The notes under the pieces are model-generated. The model had not been told where the DNA came from, searched no databases, and saw nothing but the letters and a program-made list of their open reading frames with translations. A program made the translations under genes and the position numbers. Source: Pseudo-nitzschia pungens (taxonomy: Eukaryota; Bacillariophyta; Bacillariophyceae; Bacillariales; Bacillariaceae). From it: a stretch of 64,000 bases of DNA. The DNA lies in assembly GCA_037355855.1 (NCBI GenBank), contig CM074758.1:2577001-2641000 (forward strand). The letters are read 5' to 3'. Of this stretch, positions 10,674-21,321 are shown piece after piece (position 1 is the first letter of the stretch; each line of letters starts with the position of its first letter).

Positions 10674-11468
10674 TTATTTGATCCGACTTGCAATCATTAC
10701 AATGAAAAACAAATCGAATGGACGCATGCTTAAAATTCAAAGATTATACAAACTTTTCACGATTGTTTTTTTGTAAGTAACTTCAAGCTACCACAGGATT
10801 CTTTTCTCAAAAAAGAGTAGTGTCGTCCGGAACAGTGGTGAAGCATTGCGACGGACAACTCTGACACATACAAATGGAATTAGGACAAGATGGTACGCAA
10901 AGCCGATCAAGATGTTGATGCCACTATTCGCTGATGGTATTTTGCTTGTCCAGTAAACCCAGCTGAAAAGTCAAATCAAAATCATATTACGGTAATTACT
11001 GTAAATCTTAACCTAAAGATTCTTTATTCTTTACGAACTAGAAGCAACTTACGAGTACGTAACCTTACCTGGTATTGCCAGTACAATAGTACGAATTCGC
11101 ACTAACCTTATTCATACTTGTACTCGTACTACAATTTACTACGTACTTCTCAGAATAATCTTACGCTAAGGTTATCGTAGGGGGAGAGCTATGTGAAATA
11201 GAAAAGTACTGGAAAAGCTTCCGCGCCATAATTTGTTGACAGCACAAAATCAAATTTTTTCAAGGAACGATTCATTCAACGACACGAGAGAACCCGGCAA
11301 AACAATCTTCAAAATCAAAACTTGAGATTGTTACGGTAATCTTTTAAAATTACTAACGGTGTCTTGGATCGAAAAAGTTAGGCTCCAAGGGAAAATCCGG
11401 AAACCCATCTCAAGCACGGTAAATGCACGTACCACATTGTACGGTGTTGCAAAGAACACAATATTATC
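10674..11468. other. Intergenic region
   Basis: About 800 bp between two plus-strand genes. Near 10990-11180 it holds repeated GTAA(C/G)GTT-type words (ACGAGTACGTAACCTTACC, TACGCTAAGGTTATCG). No supported gene was found. Confidence 0.4.
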
Positions 11469-12710
11469 ATGTCATCGATTGATCGATCAATCGATCGATC
11501 CGTCACCAAAGAAATGGAGGAAGATTCACCCAACATCACATTGAAACGCAAACCCGTGTCGTTGCGAAGGAAATCCTTTGGGGGGCAAACCGGTGTCGGA
11601 ATTTTCTGGCGAAAACGCGCTGTACCGAACAACGTTCTGGCTGAGGAAGACAATGAAGTGAAGCCGGCAAATCGGGAACGCGATGGGCCCAACGATGCAT
11701 CGCATGACATTGTCGACAGCAACACGGTAGATCGGGGCAACTCTATGAAGTCAAAGACAACTGTGAAAAAGTCGACGTTGCTTCCCCTCGTTGACTCGGC
11801 GGAAGATGTACGAGTGATTGGATGGGACGACGACCTCTGTCGTCCGATCTATAACCACCGCGCCGTATCGTCGGACGACAGCGCAATGCTTAGCGACGAG
11901 GACAACGCCAACGACGAAGCCATCGACGAAGATTTCGTGGGAGCAAGCTGCCACGACAGTACAATTGAAGGTTCCATTCAAGACGAGGAGAGCGCCGGGA
12001 CGCGTTCCGTTGTGGACGCGAAAACCGAAGCGAACGACAACCTCGAATCTGCAAACGATGAAGTGAGCAGCGAGGTTCTCTTCCATATTCCCCCTCTTGC
12101 CCGAAAGAGAACCAGGACATTCGGCAATCGAGGAAAACGCCCAAGACCTCTGTCATTGATTCTGAGACAAGAGGATCTCGACGTGAAAAGCGACGACGGA
12201 GTCACAACGAGATTCGATCCAGAATCTAGGAGGATCTCTTTGGAATCCTCGGGGGCCACTCCATCAAATGGAGACGACATTCCGGATAGAGCTGTTCATG
12301 ACAAAGACCCAGAGTTCGATACCAACAGTGGTGATACTCCAACACTCCGGGTCCACGACAAGTTGTCGAGCCACGCATCCGCGGGCAAGAAACGAAAGTC
12401 GAAGAAGCAACGCGCCGCCGAAGATTCTCTGGAGAAAGCCCGCGATTACTTTGCCAATCTCGACCAGACCCAGAGGCTCATCCTGGATGCCACCTCCTCA
12501 CCAACCGTTTCCAGCAGGGTCACGAGAACCTCACGCAGAACCAATCTGAACAGCCCGGGGATCAACCGAGCTTATCGGGCCTACGCCGAGTCTATTCGTG
12601 GGTGTGGTGAATCGGGGCTCTCGCCACTTTCGATTCGGGATTATGCTGCCAGTCGCAGAATCCATTTCGAAAACAAGGGTGAGATTGTGGACGGGTTCTT
12701 GGACGATTGA
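11469..12710 (+). CDS. Uncharacterised acidic, probably nuclear protein
   Basis: A single-exon ORF of 413 aa. The first ATG is at 11469; its first 15 residues (MSSIDRSIDRSVTKE) come from a GATC-rich simple repeat, so ATG 11514 (MEEDSPN) is an alternative start. The middle is very rich in Asp, Glu and Ser and looks disordered. Basic clusters that could be nuclear localisation signals occur at RKRTRTFGNRGKRPRP and GKKRKSKKQR. The last 80 residues are the most ordered-looking part (INRAYRAYAESIRGCG, LSPLSIRDYAASRRIHF). I recognise no domain. Codon use and the clean open frame beside intact neighbours support a real gene. Function unknown. Confidence 0.65.
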   Translation: MSSIDRSIDRSVTKEMEEDSPNITLKRKPVSLRRKSFGGQTGVGIFWRKRAVPNNVLAEEDNEVKPANRERDGPNDASHDIVDSNTVDRGNSMKSKTTVKKSTLLPLVDSAEDVRVIGWDDDLCRPIYNHRAVSSDDSAMLSDEDNANDEAIDEDFVGASCHDSTIEGSIQDEESAGTRSVVDAKTEANDNLESANDEVSSEVLFHIPPLARKRTRTFGNRGKRPRPLSLILRQEDLDVKSDDGVTTRFDPESRRISLESSGATPSNGDDIPDRAVHDKDPEFDTNSGDTPTLRVHDKLSSHASAGKKRKSKKQRAAEDSLEKARDYFANLDQTQRLILDATSSPTVSSRVTRTSRRTNLNSPGINRAYRAYAESIRGCGESGLSPLSIRDYAASRRIHFENKGEIVDGFLDD

Positions 12711-13100
12711 TTTCGTGCGCAAGAGCTGGGTTACATTTCCTTCTCGAATACACCCGGTTGCTGACCATGCGAAAACACACAAGAATCGGCAATTCAAAGA
12801 AAACTACACCAGCGAAAGCGAATCGCTGAAGTGAAAACAAATTCCAACAAGTTAAAGTAATGATTTGTGCTTGGCAACGGAAACGAAAAAGACGCTATCA
12901 TAATCAGATAAACGCACCAAACAAAAGAGAGAAGTCTAGAATTTTCTTCGTCCATATTGCGCTAATGAGTACTTTTGCTACACTTGGTTGAAATCATAGA
13001 GAATGTACAGTTGTTCGGTATTATACAGATGTTAGCTTCGTGATTGCACACATAATCATCGAACGAACGGATTGAAAATAGTGTGAAAAGGTTAAATGAG
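12711..13100. other. Short convergent intergenic region
   Basis: 390 bp between the 3' ends of the plus-strand gene ending at 12710 and the minus-strand gene ending at 13101. I see only likely 3' UTR sequence. Confidence 0.4.
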
Positions 13101-14388
13101 TCAGTACTTATCCCTGCCCATTCTGCCTCTCGAGCTCTTCAAACTCCCCTTGCTAGTGATGCTGCTCCGGCCCATCGCTGCCGTCATATCAACCACCGGA
13201 ACCTGCAATTTTTTCCTTCCGGGTATGCTCGGGGACATGTCACCCAAGGCAAGCTCTAGTTTGCTCAGGGACGAATTGGGTTTTTTGGAGCGTGCCAGGC
13301 TGCTGCCGTCGATACCCTCACGGTTGGGGACGTCGTTGTGTTTGCTCAGTTTTGTGGCAGCAGATCGCTTGGGTTCTCTGCCGCTCAAGCGGTCGGTTTC
13401 GTCATCGATTGCGTCCTGGACATTCGAAATCAGTCGTTGGGTAGCCGGGACGCACTTGTCTGGGACTATACAAAGCAAATGGTTCAGGTTGTTGTCCAGA
13501 ATTGTGTTGAATCGAACGCTCGACAAGGAGTCCCAACAGCTCCTGGGATCTGCAAGGATCTTTTTCTCGTAGGTGGACGTCAATTCATAAAACAAGACCG
13601 CCTTCTGGGCGAATTTTGGGTTGTAACTTCGGTGATTGTACGTTGCGGCAACCTCTAAGTGATGGGACAGTGCCAAATTAAAATTGATAACAAAGAACAG
13701 AGAGGACCCCATGGGATGACCCTCCCGAGTCACGCGAATGGGGCGCTTGTAGATTTCTTGATCCGGGTGTTCCTTCATCTCTTCGTCGCAGTACTCGTCT
13801 TTGATGCTCCACGAGGCATTCTTTCCCTCGCCGGAGCTGTTGTCACTGTCGCGGCGAACAACTTTCTGTACTTTGGGGTGGCTGATGCTCTTGGTGAGGG
13901 AGGAAAAATATTCCTCGTCGAAATCTCTTCGTTTCGAAACGTAATCGAATTCATCATCGCTGCTTTCTTCGTCGTCGTAGCCCGTGGCGCCTCTGTCTAG
14001 AATCGTTGGTTCGCGACGACGATCCGTCGTTTCGGATGATGCAAAATCAGCGGGAAAAATCGATGCTGCCATCGTACCTGCATCCGCGGCAACGACACAC
14101 TTGCATCAGACTTTCATCGCTTTGCTTCTGGGAGCATTTCAATGCTTCTTGCAGCGATTGAATGGCTCTTTCGTAATATCCAATTCCAATGCACATCGCC
14201 GCATTGTTGTTCAGCTTTTGGGCGTATAATAAATGGGCTTTATCCGTTGCGGCATCGTCGCCCTCGTCGCAATCGTCGTAATCGTCGTGCTGGTAGGACG
14301 TCGCGTGCTTTCTTCGCGATTCTGAAGAATCAGGTTGTCGTAAATGATCTCTGTCGTCGTGCAGCAAAGGGAGGGGAGCCACCGTCAT
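13101..14388 (-). CDS. TPR-like protein of unknown function, probably two exons
   Basis: Two minus-strand open frames belong together. The upstream one begins at ATG 14388 (MTVAPLPLLHDDRD) and contains a TPR-like helix pair (LNNNAAMCIGIGYYERAIQS, then LQEALKCSQ). The downstream frame continues with SLFFVINFNLALSHHLEVAA and AQKAVLFYELTSTYEKK, a second TPR-like pair. The frames meet near 14070-14110. A phase-2 donor GTACGATGG (exon end at TGCAG) can join acceptors about 110 nt on (AAAGAAG/CAG region), giving AG+C = Ser and then the acidic SDDEFDY frame; the exact acceptor is ambiguous. The tail is Ser/Lys-rich. Stand-alone proteins with a few TPR-like pairs are common in diatoms and usually unnamed. 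The alternative is two separate genes starting at 14072 and 14388. Confidence 0.65.
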
Positions 14389-15000
14389 TTTTTTGTTTTT
14401 ACTTTTTCGCAGCGAAGAGAACTATGAGATAAAAGTGATTGTTTGCTATGGCATGGAATCGGAGATGCCGAGAAGAACGTATTTTGTTAGCGGCAATTTG
14501 CAGTCTGAATGGTGAAGATGGCAACACAAGATATACGTAAGGAATCAATCTTGCAAGTGCTTCTCGCCTTGGAAAAGACAGACACATTCTTCAACACACG
14601 TCGCCATAATATGAGGTCAAACGAATTCGTCGGCATGATTTGAGGTCAAACGAATTCGTCGGATTCGAATTAACATTAAGTGTTCCAAAATTGACTTTCT
14701 TTAAGATAGTTGTGATGGTTGAAGATTAAAACCACGATTACCAACTACGTACGACTAATACCTGTTTTTAAAATACCGAAATAAGGGTTCTTCTTTTGCT
14801 TTCGAGGCCAATGCCGCATTCATTTCAATCAAGAAACTTGTTAATTGTATTAAGGTTACCTTACTAGCAATACTGTACGGTACCAGTAAAAAAAGAAAGC
14901 GCAGATTGTGAATTTCAAAGCGTGGCTCAAATTTACTTAAGTTTATCGATGTAGCGCTTAGGCTATTTTTTAAGCCAAGATACTATAGACGTCTAGTACG
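14389..15000. other. Intergenic region with a short direct repeat
   Basis: The probable promoter of the TPR-like gene, followed by repeat-rich DNA. A 20-odd-bp direct repeat (TGAGGTCAAACGAATTCGTC plus GG) occurs at 14612-14633 and again at 14641-14662. No gene is supported. Confidence 0.5.
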
Positions 15001-15210
15001 GGCTGTCGGCGCCACTTTAAATAGCGCCTTTACTGGTAAGGTAAGCCCCTTTAAGTGGCGCAGTAAGTCACCCTAGAAGTCACTCTGCCGGAGCTGAGTA
15101 AGGTTACCTGTACGTAGGCGCCATTTAAAGTGCCGCTGATAGCCACTTACTAAGATCCGTCACTTTAAATGGCGCCTTTACTGGTAAGGTACCGTAAGGT
15201 AGGGTTCAGG
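15001..15210. repeat. GGCGCC/TTTAAA-containing imperfect repeats, left flank
   Basis: Several imperfect copies of a unit like CACTTTAAATGGCGCC followed by TTTACTGGTAAGGTA occur near 15008, 15050, 15116 and 15165, in both orientations. Related words reappear on the other side of the minisatellite (16140-16460). This suggests that one composite repeat element contains the minisatellite. Confidence 0.6.
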
Positions 15211-15297
15211 GCACTTTACTTCGCTGAGTGAATGAGCCAATCAAAAAATTCGATTTTCCAGTACAAATTGTACAGGGATATATGTAGAAAAAAAAAT

Positions 15298-16125
15298 CTA
15301 GTACAGGGGGGACAGCAAGCAACAATGCGTCGCGAGCAGCAGCAAGCAGCAACGCGTCGATAATACAGGGGGGACAGCAAGCAGCAGCAAGCAGCAACGC
15401 GTCGATAATACAAACAGCAAGCAGCAGTCGATAATACAGGGGGGGGCAGCAAGCAGCAGCAAGGTGGGGGACAGCAAGCAGCAAGCAGCAGCAACGCGTC
15501 GATAATACAAGGGGGACAGCAAGCAGCAACGCGTCGATAATACAGGGGGGGACAGCAAGCAGCAACGCGTCGATAATACAACGCGTCGATAATACAGGGG
15601 GGGACAGCAAGCAGCAACGCGTCGATAATACAACGCGTCGATAATACAGGGGGGGACAGCAAGCAGCAACGCGTCGATAATACAGGGGGGGGGACAGCAA
15701 GCAGCAACAACGAGCAGGGGGGGGGGGGACAGCAAGCAGCAACAACGAGCAGGGGGGGGGGGGGACAGCAAGCAGCAACGCGTCGATAATACAGGTGGGG
15801 GGGAGACAGCAAGCAGCAGCAGCAAGCAACAACGCGCGTCGATAATACAGGGGGGGGGCGGACAGCAAGCAGCAACGCGTCGATAATACAGGGGACAGCA
15901 AGCAGCAACGCGTCGATAATACAACGCGTCGATAATACAGGGGACAGCAAGCAGCAACGCGTCGATAATACAACGCGACGATAATACAGGGGGGGACAGC
16001 AAGGAGCAACGCGTCGATAATACAGGGGGGGACAGCAAGCAGCAACGCGTCGATAATACAGGGGGGGGGCAGCGAGCAGCAGCAAGGAGCAACGCGTCGA
16101 TAATACAGTGGGGACAGCAAGTTAG
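15298..16125. repeat. Minisatellite, roughly 35-bp G-rich unit
   Basis: About 830 bp of tandem, imperfect copies of a unit made of GCAACGCGTCGATAATACA, a G-run of 4-12, and then GACAGCAAGCA. Units vary in G-run length and in doubling of CAACGCGTCGATAATA. On the minus strand it is open in all three frames and yields long false ORFs rich in CCLL/YYRRV; none looks like a protein. The strictly strand-biased G-runs could form G-quadruplexes on the plus strand. Confidence 0.9.
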
Positions 16126-16129
16126 TGCA

Positions 16130-17850
16130 CGTCCTGTCTAAGATGGGCTATCAGCGTCACTGAGAGGGGCAGTCCCACTAAAAGGGGCTATCAGCGCCAC
16201 TGAAAGAGGCTATGAGCCCCAATGAAAGGGGCTATAAGCATCACTTATAGATCCATCACCATTTAAAGGGGCTTCAATCGCCACACGCAGAGGCTATAAT
16301 CGTCACTTAGGGGAGCATTTATTACTCGGCTTATTTACGTACTTAATTAGCGCTACTTAAACGGGCGTTTCTGCAGTACAACGGTAAGTTTAGAAGTGGC
16401 GATGATAGCCCCTACTTCAACTTGGGTAAGTTAACGCTGTTAGCGGCACTTTAAAAGGCGCATACATCGTCCTTGTCATCAAATTGAAGCAATTTGGAGG
16501 CTCTAGTAAAAGGCTTATGTTTTACATTGATAAAGGGCATATTTAAATTATTATTGCGTCATTAAATTGGCTACTTTACCTATATAAGCCACATAGTTAC
16601 GTAATTAATCTTCAATCGTACGTAATTAACTGCAATCGTACGTAATTAAATCCAATCGTACGTAATATTAATTACGTACGTAATTAATTAATTACGTGAA
16701 CCAAAAACAACTATTTTTAGTTTCCCGGTTTTAGTTTCCCGGTTCCCCCTATTGTGGAGATTTTTTTCATGAACGTTACGTACTTATCTCGTTCTACCTA
16801 TTAATACATAAATCACACGTTGATATATGTACCGTAGTATGTACGGTAAGTTCATACGTATCATTTTGAAAAAACTTAACCTGTCGCGCGGTGCGCACGT
16901 TTTTCTATTTCCGACCGCTCCCGAAAGGGATTGAAAAAAATTTTATCGCACGTCACATATCGCGAAGTAAGTTACGTAAGCTTAGTTCTTAGTTCCAGTT
17001 GAACAGGTGTCGTACTGAATTCGTGCTGTCCAACCGGGAATGAGAAGAACCAGCAAAGGTACAAGAAGCCCTACGGAAGACTATCTTACTTATGAGGTTA
17101 CACAATTCAAACTGCAGCATAAATAAAAATAAAAATAATACTTGTACTAATAAGGTTACTATTCAATACCTCAGGTCGGGTATCAGTGCGCTTGGGATCA
17201 ATCTTCAACCAATTTAATAATCAAATACGTAGTAATTGTTATTTTTGCACTATGAAAAAATAATGATAGTGCTAGTACTACTAGTAGTCGAACACAATAT
17301 GACAAGGGAAGTCATCAATCTTTAATTGGGACTCGAAGTCAGTTTATCCATACTGCCCTAGAAATAAGGACGATTTATCCATTGATTGAAAGACTTCCGC
17401 TGGTCATTTGAACCTTCAGAAAAATTCCCTAGCAAAGCTGAGACAATAACCTTTACTTATTGAGTAAGTAGTTTTAAACCAGAGAAGTGCTCTTATTGAG
17501 ACGATATCTGTCTTCCAAAGTCAGCCACTTTTTGCTCAACAGACACAAAAAAGGGTGTTATGGTGATTTTGATGCGCTTGATGATGCCCACCTCTTTCAA
17601 TTTATTGGTACAAAATGTAGGTGTTTCTATGGTTAATCATACAGTTGTTAGGATGGCACATAGAACCATCACTGCAGTATCAATAAAATAATAATAATAA
17701 TAGCTGATAATACTTTGGTACCTCATAGTAATAGTAGTAATAGTAATAGGCACCAGTACTAGTAATAATGCTGCACAGTTCATAGTAGTGTTATCAGTAT
17801 GATACTACACTTAGCCTTGGATGGAACAACAATGGAAGAAGAAACAGATG
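16130..17850. repeat. Repeat-rich gene desert, right flank of the minisatellite
   Basis: From 16140 to 16460 there are imperfect copies of AAAGGGGCTATCAGCGCCACT and inverted relatives. At 16606-16700 the word CGTACGTAATTAA is repeated four or more times and ends in a palindrome (ATTACGTACGTAAT). A short tandem TTTTAGTTTCCCGG pair lies near 16722-16745. Further on there are AT-rich microsatellites (ATAATA near 17684; AGTAGTAATAG near 17732). I find no gene. Confidence 0.6.
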
Positions 17851-17855
17851 AAAGG

Positions 17856-18500
17856 AGAACAGAACAAAACAGAACAAAACAGAACAGAACAGAACAGAAC
17901 AAAACAGAACAAAACAGAACAAAACAGAACAAAACAGAACAAAACCGAACAAAACAGAACAAAACCGAACAAAACCGAACAAAACCGAACAAAACAGAAC
18001 AAAACAGAACAAAACAGAACAAAACAGAACAAAACAGAACAAAACAGAACAAAACAGAACAAAACAGAACAAAACAGAACAAAACAGAACAAAACAGAAC
18101 AAAACAGAACAAAACAGAACAAAACAGAACAAAACAGAACAAAACAGAACAAAACAGAACAAAACAGAACAGAACAAAACAGAACAAAACAGAACAAAAC
18201 AAAACAAAACAGAACAAAACAGAACAAAACAGAACAAAACAGAACAAAACAGAACAAAACAGAACAAAACAGAACAAAACAGAACAAAACAGAACAAAAC
18301 AGAACAAAACAGAACAAAACAGAACAAAACAGAACAAAACAGAACAGAACAAAACAGAACAAAACAGAACAAAACAAAACAAAACAAAACAAAACAAAAC
18401 AGAACAGAACAGAACAGAACAAAACAAAACAAAACAAAACAAAACAGAACAAAACAGAACAAAACAGAACAAAACAGAACAAAACAGAACAAAACACAAT
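17856..18500. repeat. 10-bp satellite (AGAACAAAAC)n
   Basis: About 640 bp of nearly perfect tandem decamer AGAACAAAAC, with a few variants (ACCGAAC near 17945-17995, AGAACAGAAC doublets, AAAACAAAAC runs near 18195 and 18370-18450). Because ten is not a multiple of three and the unit lacks stops, several frames on both strands stay open for over 220 codons. These false ORFs (NRTKQNKTEQ on plus, VLFCFVLFCS on minus) are not genes. Confidence 0.95.
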
Positions 18501-19488
18501 AGAGTACTAGAGTAGCAGGATATGAATTCCAAGAGAAGAAAAGAAAAGAATGACTAGTGTTGTAGAGTAGATTATTCAATTGAGTAGAAAATAGAATTTC
18601 AACTGGATGAAAGTGTCAATAAATGGCACTGAAACATGTGGTCTTCAGATAAGTTTAGAGCATTAGATTCATTCAATCAAGATGGATAATGTTGAGACCA
18701 CCAGTATAGCTTGCGTTTGTTGGTGTTACTACTACTAGTAGTAGTACTAGTATTGGTTTTGAATTTGTGAACATCCAACTTTAGTACTAGGAGTAGAGGA
18801 CTATCTACACATCTTTACCAGTTGCCATCATTGCAAACAAGATCAAACAAACTGGAAGCAGCATTAGTAGTAGTGAGATCAAGACAAGGGGGATAACAAC
18901 GTTGAAGTGTCGCAAAATTGCATTCCGTTATTTCTATTTTGATGTGATTTCACTGGTTAACGCTAGATCAAAGGATCACCGTAGAAATTGTGTAAACGGT
19001 AGTAGAGTTACTAGTGCTTGTAGTTTGTTGCGATTTTACAAAAGGTAAGTTTACCGTAATACCACGATTGTAAATCGGACTAGAGTATGTAATTAGCGTA
19101 CAGACCGTAATTACGATGCAATGCTTCCGCGATTTTTGAAAATTGTTCTTTTTGCTGATACGGCTGGCGGACAGGTTTGGAAAAATCGCCACGTTACAAT
19201 TTTTGAACACAAGTTTCTACGTGAATTTCGTACCAGACAGAGTTTCTGAATTTGGGTCGTGCTTAACCTTCCATGCCACATCATAAATTTAGTGGTGTCA
19301 AAGCAATCTGTTGGTTTGGTATGTATCATAATTTGCGTAGAACTTGTACTACAGATAACATGTTTCAAAGGGCGAAAGAGTTCTCGGGAAATCTGTGACG
19401 GGCAAAAAGGCTTCTAAGACCTCGTAATTTTCGTCGCTTTTTCGCTAAAAGGCATCAATCGCGTTGCTTGTTTCGTTCTGTTACTCTT
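18501..19488. other. Intergenic region upstream of bZIP 1
   Basis: Nearly 1 kb, AT-rich. It carries a (TAC)/(TAG) microsatellite (ACTACTACTAGTAGTAGTAC near 18727) and likely promoter and 5' UTR of the bZIP gene. I see no ORF with coding character. Confidence 0.4.
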
Positions 19489-20433
19489 ATGGGTGGGTCA
19501 CTTCCTTCATGCCACAAAATCGATTCTGGTCAAGAAGAATCCTCTCAAAGCATCATCGCCTCAATCTTGGACATGGCAGCAGTAAAGGAAGATAGCATCA
19601 CAAGCGAAGCGGCCCTGGCCCGAAAGCGCAGAATTGCAATGAGGAACAAACAACGTTCCGTTTCATTGGCTTCAATTTCGGAAGACGAGATCTCCGTTGA
19701 GGGATGCAACAAGCGCAAGCGCGTTGCACTTGATTCGGAAGTCAAGCCCGTAGGTGTCTCATCGGCATCTGTTGCTGATGAGAAGAAGAAGCCTACTCCT
19801 GAAGACATTCTCGAGTCGATTAAGAAGAAGAAGCCTCACATTACTGGTATCAAGAAGCAATCTCGCTATGACCCTGGTGTTGAAATGACCAAGGATGAAC
19901 TGAAGGCCTGGAGGAAGGAAGCCCGACGTGTCCGGAACAGGGAGAGTGCAGCTGCATCAAGAAAGAAGAATCGTGAATCGATTGAAAAGCTTGAAGTCAA
20001 GGTGCAAGGGATGCAGGCAAAGTATGATGCTGCTCTTAGGTACATCATGAGCCTGGAAGAACAACTCACACGTTCTGGAGGTTCGCCTTCTACTTCATTT
20101 TTGCCTTCATCTGTTCTCCGTCAAGACTTGATGGAGGCCCGAAAGTCTTCCCCGACGTTTGGGGGAAGAACGCAAACTGTTTCGCCACCTCAATCGCCAA
20201 CTCCATCTGAACCAATTCCCCTTGGAATTGGGCCGCAAGATCAAAAAATGGTACTAGGCAGGACAACAAATAGTCAACACGAAGGAAGACAATGGCAATT
20301 CGAATTCAGAAATGACCGTGACATGAACACTATGACTCAGCCTTTAAGACATGATCGAAGCCACCCAAGCGTTCTCAACTCTCAAAAGCACATAATTGAT
20401 AATACGATCATTCGACCTATTGCTTGCGTCTAG
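19489..20433 (+). CDS. bZIP transcription factor 1
   Basis: A single-exon protein of 314 aa. The start is ATG 19489 (MGGSLPSCHK); the frame is open from a TTG at 19468. The bZIP domain lies near residues 140-200. The basic region is RRVRNRESAAASRKKNR with the invariant Asn-x7-Arg spacing, followed by a zipper with heptad hydrophobics (IEKLEVKVQGMQAKYDAALR, then YIMSLEEQL). Just before the basic region is the stretch SRYDPGVEMTKDELKAWR, which is nearly the same in bZIP 2 of this window. The N-terminal half carries Lys-rich segments usable as nuclear signals. The C-terminal 110 residues look disordered, with an SPPQSPTPS motif. It is expected to bind DNA as a dimer; the target is unknown. Confidence 0.9.
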   Translation: MGGSLPSCHKIDSGQEESSQSIIASILDMAAVKEDSITSEAALARKRRIAMRNKQRSVSLASISEDEISVEGCNKRKRVALDSEVKPVGVSSASVADEKKKPTPEDILESIKKKKPHITGIKKQSRYDPGVEMTKDELKAWRKEARRVRNRESAAASRKKNRESIEKLEVKVQGMQAKYDAALRYIMSLEEQLTRSGGSPSTSFLPSSVLRQDLMEARKSSPTFGGRTQTVSPPQSPTPSEPIPLGIGPQDQKMVLGRTTNSQHEGRQWQFEFRNDRDMNTMTQPLRHDRSHPSVLNSQKHIIDNTIIRPIACV

Positions 20434-20726
20434 ATCGATCAAACCCTGAACATAATACATTCTGCAGCAAGTACAGTTGTCAACGACTGTGGCATTATGT
20501 CATTATAATAATAATAACTTCCAGCAGCGAAGATCTCTCCTGGTGCGAATGAGAACACAAAGAATGCGACGGATGGCATCGAAAGTGATTCGAAAAAGGC
20601 TTTGTGCTCAGAGTGTCCAAGACACGATCGTTTCCGATGATGATACTGACATTTCTAGAACAACTGTGACGACGAGGAGTTCTGCCTCTTGCCCTCTGAC
20701 TGATCGCCAGATGATCACGGATTGAA

Positions 20727-21092
20727 ATGGATCAGTCTTCCTATTCTGGAAGCGACGATGATACAGTCATCGAAACGGACCAACCCTTGTTCTTGCACGG
20801 GGTGCCTCCGTGTGCTTCATTGAACACCTGCAACAAGACCGATGACACACTCGGCACTTGCACGGAAGACGATGCCGCGATGGCGGAGTTTCTGGAGGTG
20901 ACGTTCGACTCGAATGCTGCGAGCTCCGAATCTGGAGCTGCATCCTCAGTGGAAGGTGTCATGGACACGAATGATATGGATGCATTGCTCATGGCTGAAA
21001 ATGATGCGCTCATGCTCTTTCCAGACTTTCGAGTTGGAGAATTGAGAATAATTTTGTGGCCCAACGAGCAAACGGACTTTCTCGAAGGATGA
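20727..21092 (+). CDS. Doubtful small acidic ORF downstream of bZIP 1
   Basis: An open frame of 121 aa starting at ATG 20727 (MDQSSYSGSDDD), acidic, with FLEVTFDSNAASSESGAASS and a Met/Leu-rich tail (MDALLMAENDALMLF). The composition resembles an acidic activation domain. It could be the C-terminal exon of the bZIP gene or of a separate short gene. An in-frame TGA at 20712 and the lack of a clear splice link to the bZIP frame leave this open. A preceding ORF (20477-20725) reads up to its doorstep in another frame and is even less certain. Confidence 0.3.
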   Translation: MDQSSYSGSDDDTVIETDQPLFLHGVPPCASLNTCNKTDDTLGTCTEDDAAMAEFLEVTFDSNAASSESGAASSVEGVMDTNDMDALLMAENDALMLFPDFRVGELRIILWPNEQTDFLEG

Positions 21093-21321
21093 TCTATGTT
21101 TACTTTTGATTGAAATAGTTTTTTATAACGAACAACTAAGTAATATATTCAGTATTGAAGTGCCAGTTTTAGTACCCTGTAGCAATAAACGAGCCTATTA
21201 CACTCCATAGGTTCCAAACGCCGAGGCAATGAAGATGAATGAGCTCCAAAAACTATGAAAAAATGAATTACTATGCATGTGTAACGCTTGATGCATTCAT
21301 GATGCCAGAACACGTTTTCGT

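Noticed and set aside
15206..16120. Minus-strand ORFs of 264-304 aa in three frames
   Set aside because: All come from the G-rich minisatellite, show only repeated CCLL/YYRRV strings, and all three frames are equally open.
17780..18579. Five ORFs of 228-261 aa on both strands
   Set aside because: They are reading-frame artefacts of the stop-free 10-bp satellite; the translations are pure decapeptide repeats.
20477..20725. 82-aa ORF after bZIP 1
   Set aside because: No domain, begins in an ATA/ATAA simple repeat, and cannot be linked to the bZIP frame by clear splice sites.
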